Shown here one piece after another: positions 17,122 through 25,572 of a stretch of DNA of 64,000 nucleotides. A program made the translations under genes and the position numbers. Under the pieces are notes generated by a model. The model did not search any database. It had not been told where the DNA came from and was given only the letters and a program-made list of their open reading frames with translations. Source of the stretch: Cronobacter universalis NCTC 9529. Its GTDB lineage: Bacteria; Pseudomonadota; Gammaproteobacteria; Enterobacterales; Enterobacteriaceae. The stretch is from contig NZ_CP012257.1 in assembly GCF_001277175.1 (NCBI RefSeq), positions 2,914,001 through 2,978,000 of the forward strand, in the 5' to 3' direction. The first letter of the stretch is position 1; every line of letters starts with the position of its first letter.

Positions 17122-18252
17122 ATGGCCTACACCACATTTTCACAGACGAAAAACGACCAGCTCCTTGAACCCATGTTTTTTGGCCAACCGGTCAACGTGG
17201 CGCGTTACGATCAGCAAAAATATGAAATTTTCGAAAAGCTTATCGAAAAGCAGCTGTCATTCTTCTGGCGCCCTGAAGAAGTGGACGTTTCCCGCGACCG
17301 CATCGATTTCCAGGCGCTGCCGGATCATGAAAAACACATTTTCATCAGCAACCTGAAATACCAGACGCTGCTTGACTCCATCCAGGGCCGCAGCCCGAAC
17401 GTGGCGCTGCTGCCGCTGATCTCCATCCCGGAGCTGGAAACCTGGGTCGAAACCTGGGCGTTTTCCGAGACGATCCACTCGCGCTCTTACACCCACATCA
17501 TCCGCAATATCGTCAACGATCCGGCGGTGGTGTTTGACGACATCGTCACCAACGAGCAGATCTTAAAGCGCGCCGAAGGCATCTCGCACTACTACGACGA
17601 CCTGATCGAGATGACCAGCTACTGGCATCTGCTGGGCGAAGGCACGCACAGCGTCAACGGCAAAACCGTGACCGTGAACCTGCACGAGCTTAAGAAAAAG
17701 CTCTACCTGTGCCTGATGAGCGTCAACGCGCTGGAAGCGATTCGCTTCTACGTCAGCTTCGCCTGCTCCTTCGCGTTCGCTGAGCGCGAACTGATGGAAG
17801 GCAACGCGAAAATCATCCGCCTTATCGCGCGTGACGAAGCGCTGCACCTGACCGGCACCCAGCACATGCTGAACCTGATGCGCAGCGGCGAAGACGATCC
17901 GGAAATGGCCTTGATTGCCGAAGAATGCAAACAGGAGTGCTACGACCTGTTCGTGCTGGCGGCGCAGCAGGAGAAAGAGTGGGCGGAATACCTGTTCCAG
18001 GGCGGCTCCATGATCGGCCTGAACAAAGATATTCTGTGCCAGTACGTTGAGTACATCACCAACATCCGTATGCAGGCTGTCGGTCTGGATCTGCCGTTCA
18101 AAACCCGCTCCAACCCGATTCCGTGGATCAACACCTGGCTGGTGTCCGATAACGTGCAGGTGGCGCCGCAGGAAGTGGAAGTGAGCTCTTATCTGGTCGG
18201 CCAGATCGATTCTGAAATCGACCATGACGATCTGAGCAGCTTCCAGCTCTGA
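17122..18252 (+). CDS. nrdB: NrdB, class Ia ribonucleoside-diphosphate reductase beta subunit
   Basis: NrdB holds the di-iron centre and stable tyrosyl radical that drives NrdA. The ATG at 17122 ([13 protein letters not shown]), with AGGA just upstream, gives 376 residues, identical in length to E. coli. Iron ligands and the radical tyrosine are visible in [11 protein letters not shown] (Glu115, His118, Tyr122 in the usual numbering), EAIRFYVSF and [12 protein letters not shown]. The C-terminal tail DDLSSFQL docks on NrdA. The gap to nrdA contains the doubled REP; yfaE follows after one base. Confidence 0.98.
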   Translation: MAYTTFSQTKNDQLLEPMFFGQPVNVARYDQQKYEIFEKLIEKQLSFFWRPEEVDVSRDRIDFQALPDHEKHIFISNLKYQTLLDSIQGRSPNVALLPLISIPELETWVETWAFSETIHSRSYTHIIRNIVNDPAVVFDDIVTNEQILKRAEGISHYYDDLIEMTSYWHLLGEGTHSVNGKTVTVNLHELKKKLYLCLMSVNALEAIRFYVSFACSFAFAERELMEGNAKIIRLIARDEALHLTGTQHMLNLMRSGEDDPEMALIAEECKQECYDLFVLAAQQEKEWAEYLFQGGSMIGLNKDILCQYVEYITNIRMQAVGLDLPFKTRSNPIPWINTWLVSDNVQVAPQEVEVSSYLVGQIDSEIDHDDLSSFQL

Positions 18253-18253
18253 T

Positions 18254-18508
18254 ATGGGTCGTATTACGCTTCGCGTGACGGGCACCGAGCTGTCGTGCCC
18301 GGACGAGCACCCTTCCCTGCTGGTGGCGCTGGAGTCACACGCGGTGACGGTGGAGTACCAGTGCCGTGAAGGCTATTGCGGCTCGTGCCGCTGCAAACTG
18401 GTCGCAGGCCAGGTGCAGTGGCTGACGAAACCGCTGGCGTTTATTCAGGAGGGCGAGATTTTGCCCTGCTGCTGTAAACCGCAGGGCGATATCGAAATAG
18501 AGATGTAA
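18254..18508 (+). CDS. yfaE: YfaE, 2Fe-2S ferredoxin that maintains the NrdB cofactor
   Basis: YfaE is a small plant-type ferredoxin that supplies electrons and helps reassemble the di-iron tyrosyl cofactor of NrdB. It has 84 residues. The cluster motif C-x4-C-x2-C is seen as CREGYCGSC, with the fourth cysteine in LPCCCKP. It begins one base after the nrdB stop, so it is translationally coupled to nrdB. Confidence 0.95.
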   Translation: MGRITLRVTGTELSCPDEHPSLLVALESHAVTVEYQCREGYCGSCRCKLVAGQVQWLTKPLAFIQEGEILPCCCKPQGDIEIEM

Positions 18509-18518
18509 CAACGCCGTA

Positions 18519-18596
18519 TTGTCGGGTGGCGCGACGCATACCCGGCCTGGCAAACCACAGTACCAGGCCGGATCAGGCGAAACCGCCACCCGGCAA
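18519..18596. repeat. BIME: two inverted REP units between yfaE and glpQ
   Basis: The outer arms TTGTCGGGTGGCG and CCGCCACCCGGCAA are inverted copies. An inner perfect inverted repeat CCGGCCTGG/CCAGGCCGG lies at 18542-18550 and 18563-18571. This is the usual layout of a bacterial interspersed mosaic element, placed between the convergent ends of yfaE and glpQ. Confidence 0.8.
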
Positions 18597-18598
18597 GA

Positions 18599-19657
18599 TC
18601 AGCGTTTATCTTTCAAAAAACTCACCGCTTTATCCGGGAAATCGGTAAACAATCCATCCACTTCCGCCTTGTTATACAGCACGTCATAAAGCTGGTTCAC
18701 ATCCGTAGCGTATACCGGCAGCTGGTCGGCGCGCACCGTATACGGGTGCACCTGCAAATGGCTGGCGTGCGCCTCTTTCGCCATATCGGTCAGCGTCACA
18801 TGGTCTTTGGTCGAGCCTTCCGCCACCAGCATATGGTAATCCGGCCCGATGCCATCGGCGTACTGCGCAATCTGCTTCATGGCGCCCGGTTTAAACATCC
18901 AGTCATAGCGATAGTTTACCCATTTGCCATCGGCCTGCTTCTCCTGGGTTTCGTTCCAGTCGGTGTAAGCGATAAGCTGCACCAGCTTCAGATCCATCCC
19001 CATTTTCGGCTCCAGCTCATTTTTAATGCGCTTAAGCTCGTTGGCGTCGAAACATTGCAGATAGACCTTATCCTGCTTCGTGGCGTAACCATATTTTTTC
19101 AGGGTTTCCAGCGTCTTCGCGGCGATATCCTTGCCTTCCTGATGATGGAACCACGGCGCTTTGATCTCCGGGTAAATACCGATGTTTTTACCGGTTGAGT
19201 GGTTCAGCCCCTGCACAAACTCAATTTCTTCTTCAAAGGTATGCACCCGGAAATCGGATTTACCCATCGGGAAGCGACCAGGGAAGGTCTACACCTTTTT
19301 GCCGTTTTCCAGCTCAAAGCCTTCGCTGAATTTCAGCGATTTGATCTCCGCGAGCGTGAAATCGATCGCGTAGTATCGGCCATCTTTGCGCGCGCGGTCG
19401 GGGAAGCGCTCCGCCACGTCGGTGACGCGATCCAGATAGTGATCATGCAGCACCACCAGCTGGTCATCTTTGGTCATCACCAGATCCTGCTCAAGGTAAT
19501 CCGCGCCCTGCGCATAGGCCATCGCTTTGGCGGGCAGCGTGTGCTCCGGCAGATAGCCGCTGGCGCCGCGATGGGCGATCACCAGTTTATCCGCCGCCAG
19601 CGCGCTTGCCGACATCACGCCAATCGCCAGCGCCGCCAGCGTCATTTTCAGTGTCAT
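18599..19657 (-). pseudogene. glpQ: glpQ, periplasmic glycerophosphodiester phosphodiesterase, interrupted by an in-frame amber codon
   Basis: GlpQ hydrolyses glycerophosphodiesters in the periplasm to glycerol-3-phosphate, which GlpT imports. The reading frame has 353 codons with a single TAG at 19289-19291 (codon 123). E. coli has glutamine here (GKKVQTYPGRFPMG); this sequence reads GKKV-stop-TFPGRFPMG, so one C-to-T change of CAG explains it. The frame is intact on both sides and well conserved. A signal peptide ends SALA before ADKLVIAHRGAS, which holds catalytic residues; the rest of the TIM barrel lies after the stop. The truncated 122-residue product should be inactive. A sequencing error or amber suppression are alternatives. 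Confidence 0.88.
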
Positions 19658-19666
19658 GGGTGCTCC

Positions 19667-21019
19667 TTATCCGCGTTTCGCCTGCGTTGCGTGGTGATGT
19701 CTGTGCTCACCGACCATCACGATAATCAGCAGCAATACCGCCAGAATGCTGCCGCCAATCATCACCATAAAGCCGCCATCCCAGCCGAAGAAATCGACGG
19801 TGTAGCCCACGATAGCGCTCGCCGCCACCGAGCCGCCGAGGTAGCCGAACAGGCCGGTAAAGCCCGCCGCGGTGCCCGCCGCCTTTTTCGGCGCCAGCTC
19901 CAGCGCATGCAGACCAATCAGCATCACCGGGCCGTAAATCAGGAAACCGATGACAATCATGCACGCCATATCAACGTGTGGGTTGCCCGGCGGGTTGAGC
20001 CAGTAGACGATGGTGGCGATGGTCACCAGCGTCATAAAGAATACGCCGGTCGCGCCGCGGTTGCCGCGGAAAACCTTGTCCGACATCCAGCCGCAAATCA
20101 GCGTGCCGGGGATGCCTGCATATTCATAGAAGAAATATGCCCAGGAAGATTTATCCAGCGCAAAATGCTTCACCTCTTTTAAGTAGGTCGGCGACCAGTC
20201 GAGGATGCCGTAGCGCAGCAGGTACACGAAGACGTTCGCGATGGCGATGTACCACAACAGTTTATTCGGCAGCACGTACTGCATGAAAATCTGCTTCGCG
20301 GTCAGCTCTTCTTCATGCTTCTCGTTATAGTCGTCCGGGTAGTCATTTTTGTACGCTTCGATGGGCGGCAGACCGCAGGACTGCGGCGTATCGCGCATCA
20401 GGGCGAAGGCGATAATCGCCACCAGAATTGCCGCAAAGGCAGGCATATAGAGCGCGGCGTGCCAGTCGTTAAACCACGCCATGCCGAGCAGAAACAGCAG
20501 CGGTGGAATACCGCCGCCCACGTTATGGGCGCAGTTCCACACGGAGACAATCCTGCCGCGCTCTTTCTGCGACCACCAGTGCACCATCGTGCGCCCGCAC
20601 GGCGGCCACCCCATGCCCTGGAACCATCCGCACAGGAACAGCAGCACAAACATCACCATAATGCTCGACGTCGCCCAGGGAACGAAGCCCATAAACAGCA
20701 TCACCGCCGCCGCGAGGATCAGGCCTGCGGGCAGAAAGACGCGCGGATTCGACCGGTCAGAGACCGAACCCATAATGAACTTCGAGAATCCATAAGCGAT
20801 GGATATGCCCGAAAGCGCAAAACCGAGATCGCCGCGTGAAAAGCCCTGCTCCACCAGATATGGCATCGCCAGGGCAAAGTTTTTACGCACCAGATAGTAA
20901 GCGGCATAGCCGAAGAAAATCCCCATAAAAATCTGCCAGCGCAGGCGACGATAGAGCGGATCTATCTCGCCGTCAGGCAGCCTTGCGCGATGCGGGGCGG
21001 GTTTAAAAATACTTAGCAT
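19667..21019 (-). CDS. glpT: GlpT, glycerol-3-phosphate:phosphate antiporter
   Basis: GlpT is a 12-helix major-facilitator transporter that exchanges cytoplasmic phosphate for external glycerol-3-phosphate; it also admits fosfomycin. It has 450 residues (E. coli 452). Substrate-binding Arg45 is in [14 protein letters not shown] and the second arginine is in [15 protein letters not shown]. The family stretch [14 protein letters not shown] ([19 protein letters not shown]) is present. It overlaps nothing and is followed after 9 bp by the interrupted glpQ, so the two form a glpTQ operon. Confidence 0.97.
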   Translation of the reverse strand: MLSIFKPAPHRARLPDGEIDPLYRRLRWQIFMGIFFGYAAYYLVRKNFALAMPYLVEQGFSRGDLGFALSGISIAYGFSKFIMGSVSDRSNPRVFLPAGLILAAAVMLFMGFVPWATSSIMVMFVLLFLCGWFQGMGWPPCGRTMVHWWSQKERGRIVSVWNCAHNVGGGIPPLLFLLGMAWFNDWHAALYMPAFAAILVAIIAFALMRDTPQSCGLPPIEAYKNDYPDDYNEKHEEELTAKQIFMQYVLPNKLLWYIAIANVFVYLLRYGILDWSPTYLKEVKHFALDKSSWAYFFYEYAGIPGTLICGWMSDKVFRGNRGATGVFFMTLVTIATIVYWLNPPGNPHVDMACMIVIGFLIYGPVMLIGLHALELAPKKAAGTAAGFTGLFGYLGGSVAASAIVGYTVDFFGWDGGFMVMIGGSILAVLLLIIVMVGEHRHHHATQAKRG

Positions 21020-21329
21020 CTCTGTCTCCTGCTGATGAGGTTTATATCTATTCGTTTTACTTATCTTTCCTTTGCGAGCGTGATAGTAGGCAAAATGGAT
21101 TATTTATGCTGTGAAACATCGCACAAAATGTTACAGAATTATGACAATCGAAAACAAATGCGCATCGCATCACGATTAATTTTCGTTATGCGCGCGTTTA
21201 TTTTCGATTAAGCCCAAAAAAGACAAGGGATGACGCAGAATGGAGATATCGTGAGCCAAAAGGAAAAGAAGGGCGTTACAGATAAATACGGACAGGGGCG
21301 AAAGCAGGAAACCGGCATGTGCGGAAAAT
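21020..21329 (-). promoter_or_regulatory. glpT upstream region with a CRP-like site; glpABC not present
   Basis: A CRP-like site TGTGA-AACATC-GCACA lies at 21110-21125, one mismatch from the core consensus. AT-rich DNA with TTTTCG/ATGCGC segments (21140-21210) may hold GlpR operators, but I cannot fix their borders. In E. coli the divergent glpABC operon starts here; in this window the next gene is yfaY. A short frame at 21208-21471 runs across a hairpin and into yfaY and is not called. Confidence 0.5.
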
Positions 21330-21361
21330 CACGAGCGCCCGGCGATGTACGGGCGCTCGGT
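21330..21361 (-). terminator. Hairpin at the end of yfaY
   Basis: A 10-bp perfect stem CGAGCGCCCG/CGGGCGCTCG with an 8-base loop lies just beyond the yfaY stop. The T run on the minus strand is short (TGATTTTCC), so its strength is uncertain. Confidence 0.6.
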
Positions 21362-21368
21362 TGAGCCG

Positions 21369-22565
21369 TCAGACCGAATGCGTGTCGACCACCTGCACCC
21401 AGCCCTGGCTTGCCGTCACGTCCTGGCCGTTCAGCCAGCGGCGCACCAGCGTAAGGGCCATCATGGCACAAATCTCCTGACGAATACGCAGCGCGTAACG
21501 GCTGGCGTTAAAGCGCAGGCGCACGGCGTGTGTGGCCTGCGGCGTGGTCAGCGCGATGTTAATCTCGTCGTCTTCAAAGCTCGCAATGCTCAGCGCCAGA
21601 TCGGCGAGATGGCGGGTACGGCGCTCCACGTTCCAGTGGGCGGTCTGCGCCAGCGTCTCCACCTGGGCGGGCAGCACTTCGCTTGCCAGCAGCGGCGCGT
21701 CGGCGCCCGACAGTTGCAGCGCCAGCAGGCCCGCGGTGAACTGCTCGCTTAACGTAATGCTGAGCTGCTGCTCGCGCAGGCAGCGGGCAATCTGGACAGG
21801 CAGCGTTTCGGTGCCTTCAAAAATCAGGCTGTCGCCCGCCACCGCACGCACTTGCGGCCAGAGGGCCTCCATCTCCGCGCGGCGCGACGCAGGCCCGGTG
21901 AGTTTGAGTTCGATAATCGGCGTGGAGGAGCGATAACCCATCACTACGTCCGGCGGTAGCGTCAGGGGATCGAGCGCGGCGGCGAGATCGCTTTCGGAGC
22001 GCCCGAACGTGGTCAGACGCAGGCAGAGCGGTGGCAGAGGGAACGTAAAGCGCTCGCGCAGGCGCGGCAGGATCTCATGCTCCACCATCCGTTTGAATTC
22101 AGACGGCACGCCCGGCGTGAAGAAAATCAGACAGCGGTTGAGCTTAATCGCGAACCCGCAGGCGGTGCCGACCGGGTTGTCGATCATTTCGCTGCCCGCC
22201 GGCAGCAGCGCCTGTTTGCGGTTGCTTGCGGCCATCACGCGCCCGCGTTCCGAGAAAAAGCGCTCCATCTGCGCGAGCCAGCCTTCGTGCAGCGTAAGCT
22301 CAACACCCGCCGCGCGGGCCGCCGCCTCGGCGCTGAGATCGTCACTGGTCGGCCCGAGGCCGCCGTTGACGATTAAGATATCGGCGTGCTGGCTGCGCTC
22401 GGTCAGCGCGGACACCAGCGATTCGAGACTATCGCCCACGGTGTTGCGGCGGGTCAGCGGCAACCCCTGATTAAAAAACAGATCGGCAAGCCAGGCGGCG
22501 TTGGTATCGACAATCTGACCGTGGAGCACCTCATCGCCGGTCGAGAGCATTTCTGTCTGTAGCAT
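21369..22565 (-). CDS. yfaY: YfaY, CinA-like protein (MoaB/Mog-type domain with divergent C-terminal domain)
   Basis: The protein has 398 residues (E. coli YfaY 400). The N-terminal half is the COG1058 MoaB/Mog-like fold shared with CinA, seen as EMLSTGDEVLHGQIVDTN and VNGGLGPTSDD, plus FFTPGVPSEF. The C-terminal half corresponds to the CinA/PncC NMN-deamidase domain but is divergent, so deamidase activity is doubtful. The CinA family works in pyridine-nucleotide salvage (ADP-ribose pyrophosphatase and NMN amidohydrolase); the role of YfaY itself is not established. It is followed by a hairpin and sits upstream of glpT on the same strand. Confidence 0.85.
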   Translation of the reverse strand: MLQTEMLSTGDEVLHGQIVDTNAAWLADLFFNQGLPLTRRNTVGDSLESLVSALTERSQHADILIVNGGLGPTSDDLSAEAAARAAGVELTLHEGWLAQMERFFSERGRVMAASNRKQALLPAGSEMIDNPVGTACGFAIKLNRCLIFFTPGVPSEFKRMVEHEILPRLRERFTFPLPPLCLRLTTFGRSESDLAAALDPLTLPPDVVMGYRSSTPIIELKLTGPASRRAEMEALWPQVRAVAGDSLIFEGTETLPVQIARCLREQQLSITLSEQFTAGLLALQLSGADAPLLASEVLPAQVETLAQTAHWNVERRTRHLADLALSIASFEDDEINIALTTPQATHAVRLRFNASRYALRIRQEICAMMALTLVRRWLNGQDVTASQGWVQVVDTHSV

Positions 22566-22618
22566 TATTTTCTCCGCAGGAAGGGAAGGCTTTACTATAG
22601 CGCGCAGAGAAAAGAAGA

Positions 22619-22651
22619 AGGAGAAAAACAGGCGCGGCGGAACACCGCGCC
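22619..22651 (-). terminator. Terminator of yfaZ
   Basis: On the minus strand GGCGCGG/CCGCGCC form a 7-bp stem with a 7-base loop, followed by TGTTTTTCTC. It lies just beyond the yfaZ stop. Confidence 0.85.
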
Positions 22652-22658
22652 CGGAAAA

Positions 22659-23201
22659 TCAGAACCCTGCGCTGACGCCCAGGTACGGGCCATCGGCCAC
22701 TTTGCTGTCGCGATCGCCATCTTTACCGGTCATATTGATATAACGGTAACCGGCTTCCACGCTGAGCGGGCGGAACAGGGAGAAACGCGCGCCCGCGCTG
22801 GCTTCCTGGTAGTCGTTCACGCCGCTGGAGAGCGAATCCGGCGAATAGTAGTAATCGCCAAACAGCGAGAAGCGCTGCCCGATATCCCAGCGCACGCCGC
22901 CGCCGACGGCCGCCGCGTAGCCTTCATCCCCTTCGTTCGGGTTCAGGTAAATGGCCTTCACGCCCGGCGTGACCATAAACGGCCCCAGCGGCATATTGAA
23001 GCCCAGTCCCGCGCCCACGATATCGCCATGATCGTCATTGTGCGCCCAGTTGCCGGTCAGCTGCAGACCGCTGCTTTCCGTGCCGAAACCGACGCCCATA
23101 TTGGTGTAATGCTCGCCCACAGAACCGTTGACGCTGACAGCGCCCGCCTGAGTGGCAGCCAGCAGCAGGCCGGCCAGTGCTAAACGAAGTGTGTTTTTCA
23201 T
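22659..23201 (-). CDS. yfaZ: YfaZ family predicted outer-membrane protein
   Basis: This is a 180-residue YfaZ-family protein. I start it at the ATG at 23201 (MKNTLRLALAGLLLAATQAGA), a clear Sec signal peptide cleaved before VSVNG; the upstream ATG at 23243 would place charged and bulky residues ahead of the signal. The mature part is rich in alternating glycine and aromatic residues and ends in phenylalanine (GVSAGF), typical of a small outer-membrane beta-barrel. Its function is unknown. It has its own terminator and sits between yfaY and the tct locus. Confidence 0.87.
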   Translation of the reverse strand: MKNTLRLALAGLLLAATQAGAVSVNGSVGEHYTNMGVGFGTESSGLQLTGNWAHNDDHGDIVGAGLGFNMPLGPFMVTPGVKAIYLNPNEGDEGYAAAVGGGVRWDIGQRFSLFGDYYYSPDSLSSGVNDYQEASAGARFSLFRPLSVEAGYRYINMTGKDGDRDSKVADGPYLGVSAGF

Positions 23202-23341
23202 TCCATGTATCTCAAAAAAAGAAAAAGAGTCCTGCAAACGCAACGCGGCATTGTACCTGTATCGGGGCGGCGATCAATGCGAGGCGGTCACCGCCTCCCT
23301 TCGGCGCGTGAAAAAGGAGAAAACACCTATGCGGATCAGCA

Positions 23342-24778
23342 TTAAATGGCGCTCTGGCCGCGCGCGGACGGATGCAGCGGCAGACGCACGCGCACCAGCA
23401 GTCCGCTGAGCTGCTCGCCTTTTAACAGTTCTGCCCGGGTGCGGTGCCAGCGGGCGATATCGTTAACCAGCGCCAGCCCCAGCCCGGCGCCGGGGTGCGC
23501 GCTGGCGTTATCGAGACGGCGAAACGGCGTCAGCGCCTGGTCGCGCTGGGCGGCGTCAATCCCAGGGCCGCTGTCTTCCACCTCAAGACGCGCTTCGCCC
23601 GCCTCAACGCAGACGCGTACCGTCACCACGCCGCCTGCGGGCGTATATTTCAGCGCGTTATCCAGCAAGTTGGCGCACAGCTCGGCCAGTAGTAACGGCT
23701 CGGCGGCGACCCACACCGGCCCCTCTTCACCTTCGTAACCGAGATCGACCGGTTTGCTGCGCGCCTGCGGCAGGCGGGAGAAGCAGCTTTCCCGCGCCGC
23801 CGCCACCAGATCCACCACATCAAGCGTGCGCGTATCGCCCGGCTCCGCGCGCCGCAGCGTCGCGAGCTGCAACAACCGCTCGGTCAGATCGATAGTCTGA
23901 TCGAGCGTCGCGCTCATCGCCTGGAGGCTTTCGCGCCATTGCGCCGGATCGGCGCTGGCCAACGCGACGGCCGCCTGAGTTTTCAGCACGGTGAGCGGCG
24001 TTTTTAACTGATGCGAGGCGTCGGCGCTAAAGCGCTCCTGGCGGGCAATCAGCGCGCGCAGACGGCTGATATAGCGGTTGAACGCGATGATCAGCAGCCG
24101 CGTTTCCGACCACGGCAGCAGATCGGGCAGCGGCGTCAGCTCGCCGGGCGAGCGTCTGACCATCAGGCGCGACAGCTTACGCATCGGCTTGAGTACGCGA
24201 CGCAGTAACAGTCCGGCGAGCACCAGCGTTAACAGCACCAGTCCGCCCTGCGAAAGCGCAGACGAGATAAGCAACTGTCGGGCCAGCAGATGACGCGACT
24301 GCAACGTCTCGGCGACGTAAATCTCCGCCATGCCGTTAATGCCATCTTCATTGACCGGCTGTAGCAGCCGCGCCACCCGCAACCGCTGGCCCTGATAGGT
24401 CGCGTGATAAAACCACGCCAGCGCCGGGTAAAGGTCGGTACGCGCCACCCCGCGCGGCATCGACGGCAGATCGTCATAGCCGGAGATCACCCGCCCGTGC
24501 GTATCCTGTACTTTGTAGTAGAGCCGGTCATTCATGTTGCGCTCGACGCTGTCCAGCACCACCCAAGGCACGTCCGCCTGCAATTCACCGTGCTGGACGT
24601 TCAGGCGCTCGGCAAGAATGCGCGCCGAGGCCAGCAGCGTGCGATCGTAGGCCTGGGTCGCGGCATTCAGCGCGCTGACATAGCTGTTTAAGGCCGAAAA
24701 CGCCCACAGCAGCAGGAGCGGCAGGCCGAGAAACAGCAGCAGTTTTCCGAGCAGGGATTCAGGGCGCCACCAGCTCAT
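23342..24778 (-). CDS. tctE: TctE, sensor histidine kinase for tricarboxylates
   Basis: TctE is the membrane sensor of the TctDE system that induces citrate/tricarboxylate uptake. I start it at the ATG at 24778 (MSWWRPESLLGKLLLFLG), overlapping the tctD end by 20 bp, for 478 residues. Two transmembrane helices (about residues 10-32 and 170-193) flank a periplasmic domain. A HAMP-like linker follows, then the H-box DASHQLKTPLTVL, and ATP-binding DSGPGIDAAQ and GAGLGLALVND. The overlap implies coupled translation with tctD. Assignment rests on the family and on the adjacent tctCBA. Confidence 0.9.
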   Translation of the reverse strand: MSWWRPESLLGKLLLFLGLPLLLLWAFSALNSYVSALNAATQAYDRTLLASARILAERLNVQHGELQADVPWVVLDSVERNMNDRLYYKVQDTHGRVISGYDDLPSMPRGVARTDLYPALAWFYHATYQGQRLRVARLLQPVNEDGINGMAEIYVAETLQSRHLLARQLLISSALSQGGLVLLTLVLAGLLLRRVLKPMRKLSRLMVRRSPGELTPLPDLLPWSETRLLIIAFNRYISRLRALIARQERFSADASHQLKTPLTVLKTQAAVALASADPAQWRESLQAMSATLDQTIDLTERLLQLATLRRAEPGDTRTLDVVDLVAAARESCFSRLPQARSKPVDLGYEGEEGPVWVAAEPLLLAELCANLLDNALKYTPAGGVVTVRVCVEAGEARLEVEDSGPGIDAAQRDQALTPFRRLDNASAHPGAGLGLALVNDIARWHRTRAELLKGEQLSGLLVRVRLPLHPSARGQSAI

Positions 24779-25439
24779 CGCTGCACTCCAGCACATAACC
24801 CAGGCCGCGCAGCGTGGTGATTTGAACATTGCTCGCCAGCAGCTTTTTGCGCAGCCGGTGAATATAGATCTCGATGCTTTCCGGGCTGACGTCGTCGCTT
24901 AAGCTGAACACCTGTTCGAAAAGTTGCTGGCGCGTGACCGGACGGCGGCGGCGATACATCAGCACCGTTAAAAGCGCATGTTCGCGCGGCGTGAGCGCCA
25001 GCGGCCTGCCCTGTAGCTCGAAATAACCTTCGTCGTGAAAAGTCAGCTCGCCGAGACGCTGCGCCTCCTGCACCTGCCCTTCGCTGCGGCGCACCAGCGC
25101 GCGCAGCCGCGCCTCCAGCTCGCTCAGCTCAAACGGCTTCGGCAGATAATCATCGGCGCCCTCGTTAAGCCCTTTCACCCGGTCGGCCACCGCGCCGTGG
25201 GCGGTGAGCAGCAGTACCGGCACCGCCTGTCCGCGACGGCGCAGACGGCTCAGCACCTCCAGCCCGCTCATGCGCGGCATTTCAATATCCAGCACCGCCA
25301 CGGCGTAGCGCTCGTTTTGCAGCAGGTGATCCGCCGCCAGCCCGTCGCTCACGCAGTCCACCGCAAAGCCGGTGTTCGCCAGCGCTTTCTCCAGCCAGTG
25401 AGCCAGCTCACGGTTATCTTCGGCCAATAAGAGACGCAT
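24759..25439 (-). CDS. tctD: TctD, OmpR-family response regulator
   Basis: TctD is the transcriptional activator partner of TctE. It has 226 residues. The receiver domain has the acid pair in LLAEDNRE, phospho-accepting Asp51 (VAVLDIEMPRMSG), Thr in LLLTAHGAV and Lys in YLPKPFELSE. The winged helix of the OmpR/PhoB type spans about residues 125-222 (LTPREHALL, then IEIYIHRLRKKL). It is the first gene of tctDE and diverges from tctCBA across 133 bp. Confidence 0.92.
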   Translation of the reverse strand: MRLLLAEDNRELAHWLEKALANTGFAVDCVSDGLAADHLLQNERYAVAVLDIEMPRMSGLEVLSRLRRRGQAVPVLLLTAHGAVADRVKGLNEGADDYLPKPFELSELEARLRALVRRSEGQVQEAQRLGELTFHDEGYFELQGRPLALTPREHALLTVLMYRRRRPVTRQQLFEQVFSLSDDVSPESIEIYIHRLRKKLLASNVQITTLRGLGYVLECSDELVAP

Positions 25440-25572
25440 ATCACATCCAGTAAAGTTTCTGTCGCGATGAAAGGAAACTGAAAGGCTTTAGTTTTAACAA
25501 TCATGCAACCGATACGCTACAAAGCAGTTCACATAATCAGAAACATCACGGCAGTCATGCATGAGGATGAAA
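25440..25572. promoter_or_regulatory. Divergent tctD-tctC control region with a TGAAAGG direct repeat
   Basis: TGAAAGG occurs at 25468-25474 and 25479-25485, 11 bp apart, one helical turn. Direct repeats with that period are typical for OmpR-family regulators such as TctD. The assignment is inference from position and spacing. Confidence 0.45.

Noticed and set aside
18599..19267. The C-terminal part of glpQ as a separate gene from the ATG at 19267
   Set aside because: It is in the same frame as the N-terminal part, lacks a signal peptide and ribosome site, and aligns as the continuation of one gene broken by a single stop.
21208..21471. Small frame between glpT and yfaY
   Set aside because: It overlaps the yfaY end and its terminator hairpin; no motif or ribosome site.
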